Part shown: piece by piece, positions 8,244-16,616 of the stretch
Layout: each line of letters begins with the position of its first letter
Numbering within the stretch: position 1 is the stretch's first letter
DNA from: CAZIQY01 sp964541605
Lineage (GTDB): Bacteria; Desulfobacterota; Syntrophia; Syntrophales; UBA2185
Reading direction: 5' to 3'
Assembly: GCA_964541605.1 (NCBI GenBank)
Contig: CAZIQY010000029.1
Coordinates: 1-32,651 of the forward strand
DNA: 32,651 bases
Program-made: the position numbers and the translations under genes
Notes under the pieces: model-generated
Seen by the model: the letters and a program-made list of their open reading frames with translations, nothing else
What the model was told of the DNA's origin: nothing
The model's database searches: none

Positions 8244-8299
8244 TATCAAATAATGATAATAACATGCGATGTTTACACTTTTCCGGTTCGTCTTTCTTG

Positions 8300-8328
8300 T
8301 TGCTATTTAGCGGGCTTGTTTCTATAAT
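8300..8328 (+). promoter_or_regulatory. Promoter of hypA, implying a leaderless start
   Basis: TTGCTA (8300-8305), 17-bp spacer, then a perfect TATAAT (8323-8328). The hypA ATG is at 8335, 6 bases after the -10, exactly where transcription should begin. No Shine-Dalgarno sequence is present before the ATG. Confidence 0.65.
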
Positions 8329-8334
8329 CCGCAC

Positions 8335-8685
8335 ATGCATGAACTGGCCGTTACCGAAAGCATTCTTGGCATTGTCATAAAACACGCGGCGAAAAATCAG
8401 GTCAAGAAAGTCCTGAGTATCAGTCTTAAAATTGGTGAACTTACAGACCTGGTAGATGAATGGGTGCAGCATTATTTTAACTATCTCAGCAAAGATACCA
8501 TTGCGGAAGGGGCGATACTGAAAATAGAGAGATCACCGGTTGTATTTCAATGCACTGACTGTAACAAAGCGTTTCCAGTGTTTTTAAAGGAATCTGGAAA
8601 AATTATTTGTTTTCATTGCAATAGTACCAGGGTGACGCTTGTCTCCGGTCGCGAGTTTTTTATAAAGCATATAGAGGTGGTATGA
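8335..8685 (+). CDS. hypA: Hydrogenase/urease nickel incorporation protein HypA
   Basis: 116 aa. The start MHELAVTESIL is fixed by the invariant His2, a nickel ligand. A zinc site of two CxxC pairs follows: Cys73/Cys76 (CTDC) and Cys92/Cys95 (CFHC). HypA hands nickel to [NiFe]-hydrogenase large subunits together with HypB, in the cytoplasm. The stop overlaps the hypB start (ATGA). No hydrogenase structural gene is in the window. Confidence 0.96.
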   Translation: MHELAVTESILGIVIKHAAKNQVKKVLSISLKIGELTDLVDEWVQHYFNYLSKDTIAEGAILKIERSPVVFQCTDCNKAFPVFLKESGKIICFHCNSTRVTLVSGREFFIKHIEVV

Positions 8686-9368
8686 TGGCGGATATACGCC
8701 TGATAGAAATCAGGGAAGACATCCTGTCCGATAACAAAAACCTTGCGGACGAGATCAGAGAGGTGCTCCGCAGCCATCACGTTTTTCTGTTGAATCTGAT
8801 GGCATCGCCGGGAGGAGGCAAGACAAGTCTTATCGTACATACGGTCCGTGAATTGAAGAATGTCTTCAGAATAGGCGTCATAGAGGGCGATATCGATTCT
8901 GTGATTGATGCGGAAAGGGTCAGCAGAGAAGGCGTCCCCGCCGTTCAGTTAAAAACGGGCGGTTTCTGCCATCTCGATGCCTCCATGATCGATATGGCCT
9001 TGAAAGAAATGGATCTGGGGAATCTGGATCTCATCATGATTGAAAATATCGGGAACCTCGTGTGTCCCGCGGAGTTCGATACGGGAGCAATAAAAAATGT
9101 CATGATCCTGAGTGTTCCCGAAGGCGATGACAAACCCCTGAAATATCCGCTGATGTTCAGTGTCTGTGATGTTCTACTGGTTAATAAAATCGATTATCTG
9201 AATGTGGCCGATTTTGATATGAATGCCCTGAAAGACAGAGTCTTCAATTTGAATCCGAAAATAAAAATATTCGAGGTGTCCTGCAAAACCGGTGAGGGGA
9301 TTCAGATGTGGGTCCGGTGGCTTACAGAAGAAATGAACGTCTACGCAAAAGAAGATCCTGCAGGATGA
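8682..9368 (+). CDS. hypB: Hydrogenase nickel incorporation GTPase HypB
   Basis: 228 aa. SIMIBI-class GTPase with Walker A SPGGGKTS (42-49), switch region EGDIDSVIDAERV, the metal-site segment GGFCHLDA (Cys96, His97), ENIGNLVCPAEFD (Cys128) and the guanine specificity motif NKIDY (168-172). It powers nickel delivery with HypA. The N-terminal CxxCGC site and the histidine-rich tail of some HypB are absent, so it probably does not store nickel. Translation is coupled to hypA by a 4-base overlap; an ATG at 8685 is equally possible. Confidence 0.96.
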   Translation: MMADIRLIEIREDILSDNKNLADEIREVLRSHHVFLLNLMASPGGGKTSLIVHTVRELKNVFRIGVIEGDIDSVIDAERVSREGVPAVQLKTGGFCHLDASMIDMALKEMDLGNLDLIMIENIGNLVCPAEFDTGAIKNVMILSVPEGDDKPLKYPLMFSVCDVLLVNKIDYLNVADFDMNALKDRVFNLNPKIKIFEVSCKTGEGIQMWVRWLTEEMNVYAKEDPAG

Positions 9369-9431
9369 TGAATCTCTGTAAATAAAAAGGTTGCAAAACT
9401 TGAAAACGGAGATTGAAGGAGGGAAACAGCA

Positions 9432-10514
9432 ATGGACGTTTATGAGGAACTGCGGGAGATTCTTGACACCCATCCAACGGGTGCACCGAAATCAAAGGCC
9501 TTCGATGAAATTCTGAGGATTCTTTTTACCCACGAAGAGGCAGCGATAGCGCTTCACATGAACTTTTCTCCAAAATCTGTTGAAGCGATTGCCGCCGCGT
9601 CCGGTATGCCGGTTCACGAGGCGGAAAAAATGCTTGAAGTCATGGCGGACAAGGTTGTTGTCTTTGCACGCGAGAAAGGCAGGAAGAGGTCTTACGGCCT
9701 GCTGCCCACGATACCGGGATTGTTCGAATATCCGCTCATGCGGGGCGGCGGGACCCCCATCCTCGACAGACTGGGGAAGCTATGGGTCGAATATCATGAT
9801 GAAAACCTGGCTGCTTCCTTTGCCGGAAAACCGACGCCGCTCGCCCGGATTGTACCCATCGAACAATCCGTGGAAGCCTCCGTTTTCATTCATTCCTATG
9901 AGCAGGTATCGGAATTGATCAAAAAAGCCGATTACGTTGCCCTCGCCCATTGTGCCTGCAGGGTCAGCGCGGACGCCTGTGATGCTCCGAAGGAAGTTTG
10001 CCTCTTTTTCGATGCTCCCGGACGATTCCTGGTCGAGCGCCGATATGCCCGGGAGATAAGCCGTGAAGAAGCATACCGTGTCCTTGATCAATCGGAGAAA
10101 GCCGGCCTTGTTCATACGAGCAGCAACAGTGCGGACAAGGCGGGATTCATCTGTAACTGCTGCACATGCTGTTGCACCATTCTCACATGCTGGACCCGGC
10201 TTAACATTCCCCATGCCTTTGCGACCAGCGGGTTTCATGCCAGGGTGGATGCCGGTGCCTGCACAGGGTGCAGGGTTTGCTCCGATGAGCGCTGTCCCAT
10301 GGGAGCCATTGAAATGACGGATTCAGTGGCTGAGATCAGCGAAGGCAAGTGTATCGGTTGCGGATTGTGTGTCACGGCCTGCCCGGCAGATGCGATGATC
10401 CTGGTGAGGCGCATTGAAGAGCCGCCTGTTCCGTCGACTATTCAGGAAACGGGCATGAAGGTGTTGATGGAAAAAGGCAAGCTGAAGCGCTTTTCAGACG
10501 TCATGAAACGGTGA
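9432..10514 (+). CDS. 2x[4Fe-4S] ferredoxin protein with extra cysteine motifs
   Basis: 360 aa, start ATG with AGGAGGG upstream. Residues 1-100 look like a small helical/winged region. A cysteine cluster HCACRVSADAC (174-183, plus Cys190) is followed by a dense CNCCTCCC motif (241-248) and Cys253. A classical ferredoxin pair closes the protein: Cys277/280/283/288 and Cys307/310/313/317. This arrangement is common in uncharacterised electron-transfer proteins of sulfate reducers and syntrophs; the extra cysteines probably hold another cluster or metal. It lies 63 bases after hypB on the same strand and may be co-transcribed, but no partner oxidoreductase is adjacent. Confidence 0.88.
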   Translation: MDVYEELREILDTHPTGAPKSKAFDEILRILFTHEEAAIALHMNFSPKSVEAIAAASGMPVHEAEKMLEVMADKVVVFAREKGRKRSYGLLPTIPGLFEYPLMRGGGTPILDRLGKLWVEYHDENLAASFAGKPTPLARIVPIEQSVEASVFIHSYEQVSELIKKADYVALAHCACRVSADACDAPKEVCLFFDAPGRFLVERRYAREISREEAYRVLDQSEKAGLVHTSSNSADKAGFICNCCTCCCTILTCWTRLNIPHAFATSGFHARVDAGACTGCRVCSDERCPMGAIEMTDSVAEISEGKCIGCGLCVTACPADAMILVRRIEEPPVPSTIQETGMKVLMEKGKLKRFSDVMKR

Positions 10515-10519
10515 CGATT

Positions 10520-11674
10520 TTATTTGCCCGCAAGACTTGATATATTTCTCAACCTGGTCGTAATGTCGCAAAGGACATCAATGACAGCATCGATCTCTTC
10601 TTTTGTGTTATCTTCACCCAGAGAAAATCGTATGGTTCCCTGCGCCGTCTGGGGCGGTATCCCCATGGCGGTAAGGACGTGGGAGGGCTCCGGAGAGTCT
10701 GTCGTACAGGCAGATCCTGTGGAAACACAGATTCCTCTCAAATCGAGATGCAGCAAAATGGACTCTCCCTCGATCAACCGAAAACTGACACTGCTTGTAT
10801 TGGGGAGTCTCGGGGCCTGCAGGCCATTGATCTGAACATCGTCAATCCGGTTAAGAATTCCGGATTCAAGCCGCTGGCGCAGGGCGGAGAGCTTGTCGGA
10901 TGCAGCGTTCAAATTTTGCGTCGCCATCGACATGGCCTGGGCCAGGCCTGCGATGGAAGGAATATTTTCCGTGCCTGCGCGAAGGTTATACTCATGATGC
11001 CCGCCCGTCATTATTGGTTGCAGGGGGATGCCTTTCCTCACATAAAGGGCACCGATACCCTTCGGGCCGTAAATTTTATGGCCGGAAATGGAAAGAAGAT
11101 CAACCCCAAGGTCATTGACGGCAAAGGGAATCTTGCCGACGGCCTGAACGGCATCTGTGTGAAAGACAATATTCTTTTCTCTGGCGATTGCACCGATCTC
11201 GCGAATTGGTTGAATGACGCCTGTTTCGTTATTGGCATACATGATGCTGATGAGAATGGTTTTTCGAACAATATATCTCCGCACATCTTCGGGATCCACC
11301 CGTCCGTCCGAGTTAACAGGAAGGTAGGTCACCCTGAACCCTTCTTTTTCAAGCACCTGGCATGTTTTCAATACGGCATGGTGTTCTATTGTGGAGGTGA
11401 TGATGTGATCGCCTTTTTCCCTGAGCGCCCGCGCAACCCCTCTGACCGCGCAATTGTCCGACTCTGTTCCCCCGCTTGTGAAAATGGTTTCTTGCGGCCC
11501 GGCGCCGATACAGTCGGCAACTGTTGCTCTTGAATGTTCCAATGCCGTTTTAGCTTCTCTGCCTGTTTGATAATTGCTTGACGCATTTCCAAATCGCTCC
11601 TTCAGGTAGGGCTCCATTGCCCGAAAAACCCTGGGATGAAGCGACGTGGTCGCATTATGATCCAGATAAATCAT
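10520..11674 (-). CDS. nifS: Cysteine desulfurase NifS/IscS
   Basis: 384 aa PLP enzyme that takes sulfur from cysteine for iron-sulfur cluster assembly. Landmarks: MIYLDHNATT start, GGTESDN, HTDAVQ (Asp174), PLP lysine Lys200 in SGHKIYGPKG, GTENIPSIAG, and the catalytic Cys323 in STGSACTTDSPEPSHVL on the flexible loop. The loop spacing is that of the NifS/IscS (class I) group. Its start overlaps the nifU end by 4 bases, so the scaffold and the desulfurase are coupled. It converges with the ferredoxin gene at a gap of 5 bases. Confidence 0.95.
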   Translation of the reverse strand: MIYLDHNATTSLHPRVFRAMEPYLKERFGNASSNYQTGREAKTALEHSRATVADCIGAGPQETIFTSGGTESDNCAVRGVARALREKGDHIITSTIEHHAVLKTCQVLEKEGFRVTYLPVNSDGRVDPEDVRRYIVRKTILISIMYANNETGVIQPIREIGAIAREKNIVFHTDAVQAVGKIPFAVNDLGVDLLSISGHKIYGPKGIGALYVRKGIPLQPIMTGGHHEYNLRAGTENIPSIAGLAQAMSMATQNLNAASDKLSALRQRLESGILNRIDDVQINGLQAPRLPNTSSVSFRLIEGESILLHLDLRGICVSTGSACTTDSPEPSHVLTAMGIPPQTAQGTIRFSLGEDNTKEEIDAVIDVLCDITTRLRNISSLAGK

Positions 11675-12162
11675 GATTTTATATGGCCTCTCCGGTCGAT
11701 GCTTTCTTTATCGCTTCGTTTCTCATAGTCTTCGATGGCCGCCAGAAGAGCGTTGACGCCCATGAGGGAGCAATGCCTCTTATTTTCAGGAATACCCTCC
11801 AGAGCCAGCACGACATCGTCATCCGTAATCCGCTTCGCTGTTTCCGTGGTTTTCCCGATCGCCAGCAAGGTGGTCATGCTGCTTGTTGCTATGGCGCCCG
11901 GACATCCGAAAGATTTGAATCTGATATCGGAAATTATTCCATCACTGACTTTGATCCAGAGCTTCATCTGATCCCCGCAGGACGGATCTCCCACGAGGGC
12001 GTAGCCGTCCGCGTCGGTCATTTCACCGACGTTTCTCGGGTTTGTAAAGTGATCGATCACGATTTCATTGTAAAAAAGGATGGGACCCTCCGGAAGGGGC
12101 GGCTCCTCTTCGGGACTATTTTTATATAGATCTTTCCAGTTATCGGATTTTGATTTCATCAT
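11671..12162 (-). CDS. nifU: Iron-sulfur cluster scaffold NifU/IscU
   Basis: 163 aa. U-type scaffold on which Fe-S clusters are built from NifS-derived sulfur. The three conserved cysteines are Cys62 (DPSCGDQ, with Asp64), Cys87 (FGCPGAIATSS) and Cys131 (KRHCSLMG). The N-terminal 30 residues (acidic, proline-rich) are extra relative to E. coli IscU, and the ferredoxin and Nfu domains of full NifU are missing. An ATG at 12159 is an equally good start. Served by a strong promoter at 12185-12214. Confidence 0.94.
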   Translation of the reverse strand: MMKSKSDNWKDLYKNSPEEEPPLPEGPILFYNEIVIDHFTNPRNVGEMTDADGYALVGDPSCGDQMKLWIKVSDGIISDIRFKSFGCPGAIATSSMTTLLAIGKTTETAKRITDDDVVLALEGIPENKRHCSLMGVNALLAAIEDYEKRSDKESIDRRGHIKS

Positions 12163-12184
12163 TGGCCCTTTCTATAGCGGTTCA

Positions 12185-12214
12185 AATATATAAGATAAAG
12201 TTTTTGAGTGTCAA
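12185..12214 (-). promoter_or_regulatory. Promoter of nifU-nifS
   Basis: Minus strand TTGACA (12214-12209), 18-bp spacer, TATATT (12190-12185, 5 of 6). Predicted start near 12178, 16 bases before the nifU ATG. Confidence 0.7.
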
Positions 12215-12223
12215 GGGAAAAAA

Positions 12224-12242
12224 TATCGCATGCATTGCGATA
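12224..12242. promoter_or_regulatory. Inverted repeat upstream of the nifUS promoter
   Basis: TATCGCA-TGCAT-TGCGATA, a 7-bp perfect dyad flanked by A-runs on both sides, 10 bases upstream of the nifU -35. It could be an operator for an iron-sulfur or iron regulator, or a small hairpin; the sequence does not tell which. Confidence 0.4.
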
Positions 12243-12358
12243 AAAAAATGCTCATTGCTACCGGAAAAATGTTGAAATCTTCAATGAAATCATCTATAAA
12301 CAAATCAATCACATTGCTCCGCCGGCTTGGCGGGGAGCTTCGTATAGGGTTTCGCTGC

Positions 12359-13381
12359 ATGTCTATCGAGAAGAACGTTGCAAGCATACCGGTGTTGCTG
12401 CTCCACAACATTGACCCGGCCTGGGAGACCGATGAAACCGAGCAGGCCCTTCGGGAAGTCGCCGTCTTTGAATCCGCACTTCGGGAGATGGGCCGGCCGC
12501 TGACGGTGATAACGGTTCGCAATACCGACATTGCTGCCTTTATCCGGGATTATGATCCCGAAAAACATTTGGTGTTCAACTGGTGTGAAGAAATCCCGGG
12601 TGTTCGGCACAGCGAGGCGCTGGTGGCCCAAACACTGGAAGATCTGAATTTCACCTATACGGGCTCGCCTCCCGATGTACTTACATTTTGCTGGGACAAG
12701 GTGAAGGTCAAACAATTGATGGATCTGCGGGAGATCCCGACGCCTTGCTGGCGGGTCTATGATTCTGCAAATACGGAGGACTGGGATTGTTTTCCCGCCA
12801 TCGTAAAACCTTCCAGGGAGCATTGAAGCTTCGGCCTTACGGCAGAGGCCGTCGTCATGTCGCCGGATGAGTTACGGGCACGGGTTGCCGTTATCATCGA
12901 GACATTCCGTCAGCCCGCTTTGGTTGAAGATTTTATCGATGGAAGAGAATTTCATATATCTCTGTGGGGGAACCGATCCGTTGAAATGTTACCGCCGGCT
13001 GAAATGGATTTTGGCGCTTTCGGTGACGCCCGGGACCGCCTCTGTACCTATGAGTCGAAATTTCGACCCGGGTCGCGTCACTATGAGAAAATTGGTCTGC
13101 TGTTGCCCGCACCCTTGAGCGAGATGGAGCATGAACGGCTGCGGAGGATATGTGTTCTGGCCTATCAGGCCGTCGGATGCCGTGACTATGCCCGGTTGGA
13201 TATCCGCTTACGGGAAGGAGTCTTTTACGTTCTTGACGTTAATCCCAATGCCAACGTCAGCGCCGAAGCAAGTATGGCCTGCGCGGCTGAAGCCGCCGGC
13301 TATACGTATGGAGAGATGATCAGTCACATCATCGGTCTTGCCGTTCAGCGACATCCTGTTTTTGGTCCGGGCAATGGCTGA
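12359..13381 (+). CDS. ATP-grasp D-Ala-D-Ala ligase-like protein with an in-frame UGA at codon 156
   Basis: Two open stretches in the same frame are split only by TGA at 12824-12826. Joined they give about 340 residues with a complete ATP-grasp enzyme: N-terminal domain VLLLHNI..., FNWCEEIPGVRHSEALVAQTLE, ATP lysine in PAIVKPSREH, then (UGA) SFGLTAEAVV, the FIDGREFHISLWG strand, RLDIRLREGVFYVLDVNPNANVS with the Mg-binding Asp/Glu/Asn set. In E. coli DdlB the matching stretch is KPSREGSSVG, which puts UGA at the first Ser (Ser150 from memory), a substrate-side residue. All other motifs are intact. It may be selenocysteine, a recent nonsense mutation (from TCA, TGC or TGT), or a read error. I start at ATG 12359 (MSIEKNVASIPV; AGGG upstream); the frame stays open back to 12230. 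Second-half-only starts such as 12857 would lack the nucleotide lysine. Confidence 0.8.
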
Positions 13382-13417
13382 TAGCGGTTGATGCTTCATC
13401 TTCTGTTCCGTCCTGGT

Positions 13418-14119
13418 CTACAGAAGTTCAACGAAACGCTTCAACGTCATTCCTGCTTCACCGATGGGCGGCGTATAACGCCAGTTGTTGGAATCCTCGC
13501 CATCGTGGTTGACGATCCGGTGCGAATAACTTCTGCCCATCTGTATCTCTTCATAGGCCTTGCCTGCGCGAATATGAAGATCCTTCATTACATCAGGAGC
13601 CAGAAGCTTTCCCTGCTGCTGCATCCGGGCGATGTGCTTCGGAAGCATAATGGCGGCCGAGGCTTCATCGGGGCTTTTGAATCCCATGTGGGTTTGAACG
13701 GCCTGAATTTCTTCTTCCGTTGCGGGGCTGATGAAGACTGTCCGTACCTCAAAATCGGCAGACAACTGCCGGATCCGCGGGTGTTCGAGAAACAGTATTC
13801 CCAGTGTCGGATAGACTTCCGTGATGATCAGATCGTTTTCGGCAAACAGTCCCTCCGTTTCATCCAGGTCAATGCCCTGCCAGACCGTACGGGTCTTGGC
13901 AACGATGTAGCGATCCTGCGGGAAAGACCTGATTTCTTTCTCGGAGCGGAAATAGTAATCGACAGCCTCCTGTTCGATGGTTCGGGGGGGGCGGCTCGTG
14001 TAAAAAATGGGCATCACAAACGACATGCGCGGGTGCACCCTTTTCAGAGCCTTGAGAAGGGGGGATTTCCCGACGCAGGAGGGACCGGACAGGATAATCA
14101 GTCGTTTTTTTATATTCAT
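13418..14119 (-). CDS. Guanylate-kinase-like P-loop protein
   Basis: 233 aa from ATG 14119. Walker A SGPSCVGKS with Pro in place of the usual Thr after it, a GMP-binding-like segment YTSRPPRTIEQEAVDYYF, then a region without clear catalytic motifs. It is longer than normal guanylate kinase (about 205 aa) and the lid region differs, so it may be a paralogue with a different substrate rather than the essential Gmk. The longer reading from 14170 adds 17 residues without a ribosome site. It converges with the ATP-grasp gene, 36 bases between. Confidence 0.75.
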   Translation of the reverse strand: MNIKKRLIILSGPSCVGKSPLLKALKRVHPRMSFVMPIFYTSRPPRTIEQEAVDYYFRSEKEIRSFPQDRYIVAKTRTVWQGIDLDETEGLFAENDLIITEVYPTLGILFLEHPRIRQLSADFEVRTVFISPATEEEIQAVQTHMGFKSPDEASAAIMLPKHIARMQQQGKLLAPDVMKDLHIRAGKAYEEIQMGRSYSHRIVNHDGEDSNNWRYTPPIGEAGMTLKRFVELL

Positions 14120-14199
14120 AAAAATGCATCCCTTTCCTTGATGAACATTTAAAAATCGAAAAACCGTCATTCAAGAGGAATCATAAATCTAAAAAACAT

Positions 14200-14232
14200 C
14201 CTCATAAACATGTTTTCATCACTTTTATGAGG
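14200..14232. repeat. Inverted repeat in the gmk-like/patatin intergenic region
   Basis: CCTCATAAA (14200-14208) and TTTATGAGG (14224-14232), a 9-bp perfect dyad with a 15-base loop, between two divergent genes. It may be an operator or a hairpin; a T-run follows on the minus strand after three bases. Confidence 0.4.
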
Positions 14233-14331
14233 CAGGCATTTATTTGTTTATGGTATGACATGGCGGACTTTCAAAACGTGCTGAGTATAAGTGAAGCATA
14301 TCCGCCTGTCAAGGAAGGATGGAGGTTTTCA

Positions 14332-16599
14332 ATGATCCGTTTCATTTTCAACCGTTATCGTCTCGAGATTATTCTTCAAAAAATTAACAATCACTTGAAA
14401 TTCCTATTGATATTTTGTTTTTTGTTTGTATCGGTTGATGCGAAGGCAGGTCAACCTGCTCCGGCCGGACGCCCCCGGATCGGGCTCGTATTGAGCGGTG
14501 GCGGCGCCCGCGGCGCCGCCCATATCGGTGTCATCAAGGTGCTTGAGGAAATGAAAATTCCTGTTGACTGCATAGCGGGCACCAGTATGGGCGCCGTTGT
14601 CGGCGGCCTTTATGCGTCCGGCATTTCTCCTTCAGAAATGGAAAAAATCGTGACGAGCATTGAATGGAATGACGCCTTCAAGGACAAACCTTCCCCGCAG
14701 GAGCTTTCTTTCCGTCGTAAACAGGATGCCGCCGACTACCTCATCGATTTTGATCTCGGATACAGGGACGGAAAATTCCGCATGCCGAAAGGACTTGTCC
14801 AGGGACAGAACCTTAATATGATTCTCAAGTCCCTGCTGCTTCATACGGAAGGTATCCATGATTTCGATGCGCTCAATATCCCGTTCCGGGCTGTGGCTGC
14901 AGATATCGAAACCGGGAAGAAAGTTGTTCTGCACAAAGGCGATCTTGTAAAAGCCATAAGGGCCAGTATGTCCATCCCCGGCGTTTTTACGCCCGTGGAG
15001 ATGGAAGGTAAGATCCTTGTGGATGGTGGAATCGCCGACAATGTACCCGTTGACGTCGCAAGAGAAATGGGTGCGGAGGTGCTGATTGTCGTTGATATCG
15101 GTACATCGCTTCGATCCCGTGATAAACTGGTGTCGGCGGTCAGTATCACGGCACAGGTCATGACGATCCTGATTCAGCGCAATTCCATGGAACAGCTCAG
15201 CACGCTTCGTCCGGGGGATATCCATATTCAGCCGCTATTGGGTGACATTGGAACAAGCGACTTTAAACGCGCATTCGAGGCTATCCGGATCGGCCGGGAG
15301 AAGGCAGTGTCTGTGAAGCCTCAACTTGAGAAGCTTGCGTTGGACGAAAAGCTCTATCACAAATATCTGTCCCGCCAGAGACGGCAACCGGCAGAACAAC
15401 ATAAGATCGATTACATCGAGGTAGTGAACAGGTCGTCATTGTCAACGAAGACGATCGAAGCGCAGATACGCACACAACCGGGTGAAAAATTAGATATGGA
15501 AACGTTACAAAAGGACATAAACCGGATATATGGCCTCGATTTTTTTGAAAGCGCCGATTTCAGGCTGGAGAAAAAAGAGCAACAAACGGGTCTGATCATT
15601 GAACCGACAGAAAAATCATGGGGTCCGAATTACCTCCGTTTCGGGTTGGGCGTGGAGGATAACTTCAAGGGATCCAGTACCTATTCCGTCTCGACACGTT
15701 TCACGCAAACGGCCCTCAACCGCTTGGGAGGCGAATGGCGAAACGAGCTTCAGATAGGCGAATCTCCTCGATTTTTCTCAGAATTCTATCAGCCCATTGA
15801 TTATTCGCTGGGCTATTTTATTGCCACGGGAATTGAATACAGAGAAAGAAATGTCAATGCCTTTAACCCATCAGGAGACATCACCGCCCAGTATCGCGTG
15901 TCAACGACACAGGTCGGGCTGGACATGGGGCGGCAGTTCGGAAACTGGGGCGAACTGAGATTTGGTATCAGGCGGGAACATGGAAACCTGAGCGTCCGCA
16001 TAGGCGATCCCGCTCTCGGATCGAGCAGCTTCGAGCGGGGGAGTCTTTATTCCACTTTTGCCTACAGCACCCTTGACAATTACGGTTTCCCCCTGGCCGG
16101 AAGCGATGCGAATGTGATCTGGATGGGCAATCTTAAAGAGCTGGGATCGGATATTTCCGCTCAGGGTCTTTCGCTTGAATGGATGACGGCAAAAACCTGG
16201 GGTAAAAACACCCTGATTCCATCGATCCGTGTTCAGACTGTTCTGGACAGTGATGACGTTCCCATACAGGATTCATATCCGTTGGGGGGCTTTCTGAATT
16301 TGTCCGGGTACGCCGGGGGTGAACTTTCCGGCCGCCATACGGGTGTCGCGCGACTGATTGGATACCGGAAACTTGGAAGTGCGGGGCTCGGGGTATTTAA
16401 TATGCCTCTTTACCTCGGTGGTTCAGCGGAGGCAGGAAATGCCTGGGACAAGAGAGGGGATATCTCATTCAATTCCGTCACGTACGCGGGGAGTCTCTTT
16501 ATCGGCACCAATACATATCTGGGACCAATTTACCTGGCTTACGGCCAGGCAGAGGGCGGCCACAGGTCGCTTTATCTCTTTCTTGGACAGCGGTTCTGA
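14332..16599 (+). CDS. Patatin-like phospholipase with POTRA and outer-membrane barrel (PlpD/type Vd type)
   Basis: 755 aa. Start ATG 14332 has GGAGG 6 bases upstream; earlier in-frame ATGs (14227) lack one. A signal anchor ends near DAKAG (36-40). The patatin domain (about 48-245) has the oxyanion loop SGGGARG (55-61), nucleophile Ser85 in GTSMG, and the dyad Asp231 in VDGGIADN. About residues 395-470 look like a POTRA domain (IDYIEVVNRSSLSTKTI). From about 475 to the end is a BamA/FhaC-like barrel with many alternating strands and a terminal YLFLGQRF ending in Phe. The passenger should be a lipase A1-type enzyme exported through its own barrel, as in Pseudomonas PlpD. Confidence 0.93.
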   Translation: MIRFIFNRYRLEIILQKINNHLKFLLIFCFLFVSVDAKAGQPAPAGRPRIGLVLSGGGARGAAHIGVIKVLEEMKIPVDCIAGTSMGAVVGGLYASGISPSEMEKIVTSIEWNDAFKDKPSPQELSFRRKQDAADYLIDFDLGYRDGKFRMPKGLVQGQNLNMILKSLLLHTEGIHDFDALNIPFRAVAADIETGKKVVLHKGDLVKAIRASMSIPGVFTPVEMEGKILVDGGIADNVPVDVAREMGAEVLIVVDIGTSLRSRDKLVSAVSITAQVMTILIQRNSMEQLSTLRPGDIHIQPLLGDIGTSDFKRAFEAIRIGREKAVSVKPQLEKLALDEKLYHKYLSRQRRQPAEQHKIDYIEVVNRSSLSTKTIEAQIRTQPGEKLDMETLQKDINRIYGLDFFESADFRLEKKEQQTGLIIEPTEKSWGPNYLRFGLGVEDNFKGSSTYSVSTRFTQTALNRLGGEWRNELQIGESPRFFSEFYQPIDYSLGYFIATGIEYRERNVNAFNPSGDITAQYRVSTTQVGLDMGRQFGNWGELRFGIRREHGNLSVRIGDPALGSSSFERGSLYSTFAYSTLDNYGFPLAGSDANVIWMGNLKELGSDISAQGLSLEWMTAKTWGKNTLIPSIRVQTVLDSDDVPIQDSYPLGGFLNLSGYAGGELSGRHTGVARLIGYRKLGSAGLGVFNMPLYLGGSAEAGNAWDKRGDISFNSVTYAGSLFIGTNTYLGPIYLAYGQAEGGHRSLYLFLGQRF

Positions 16600-16616
16600 G
16601 TGTGCTGATTATTTAC

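Noticed and set aside
12832..12851. Hairpin after the UGA as a proven SECIS element
   Set aside because: Only 6 bp, the loop is too near the UGA and lacks an early G; kept only as weak support for selenocysteine.
14200..14232. Rho-independent terminator
   Set aside because: No gene reads into it on the strand where a T-run follows; treated as an unexplained dyad.
14227..14331. N-terminal extension of the patatin gene from ATG 14227
   Set aside because: No ribosome site there, and the added 35 residues precede a normal signal sequence; ATG 14332 has GGAGG at good spacing.
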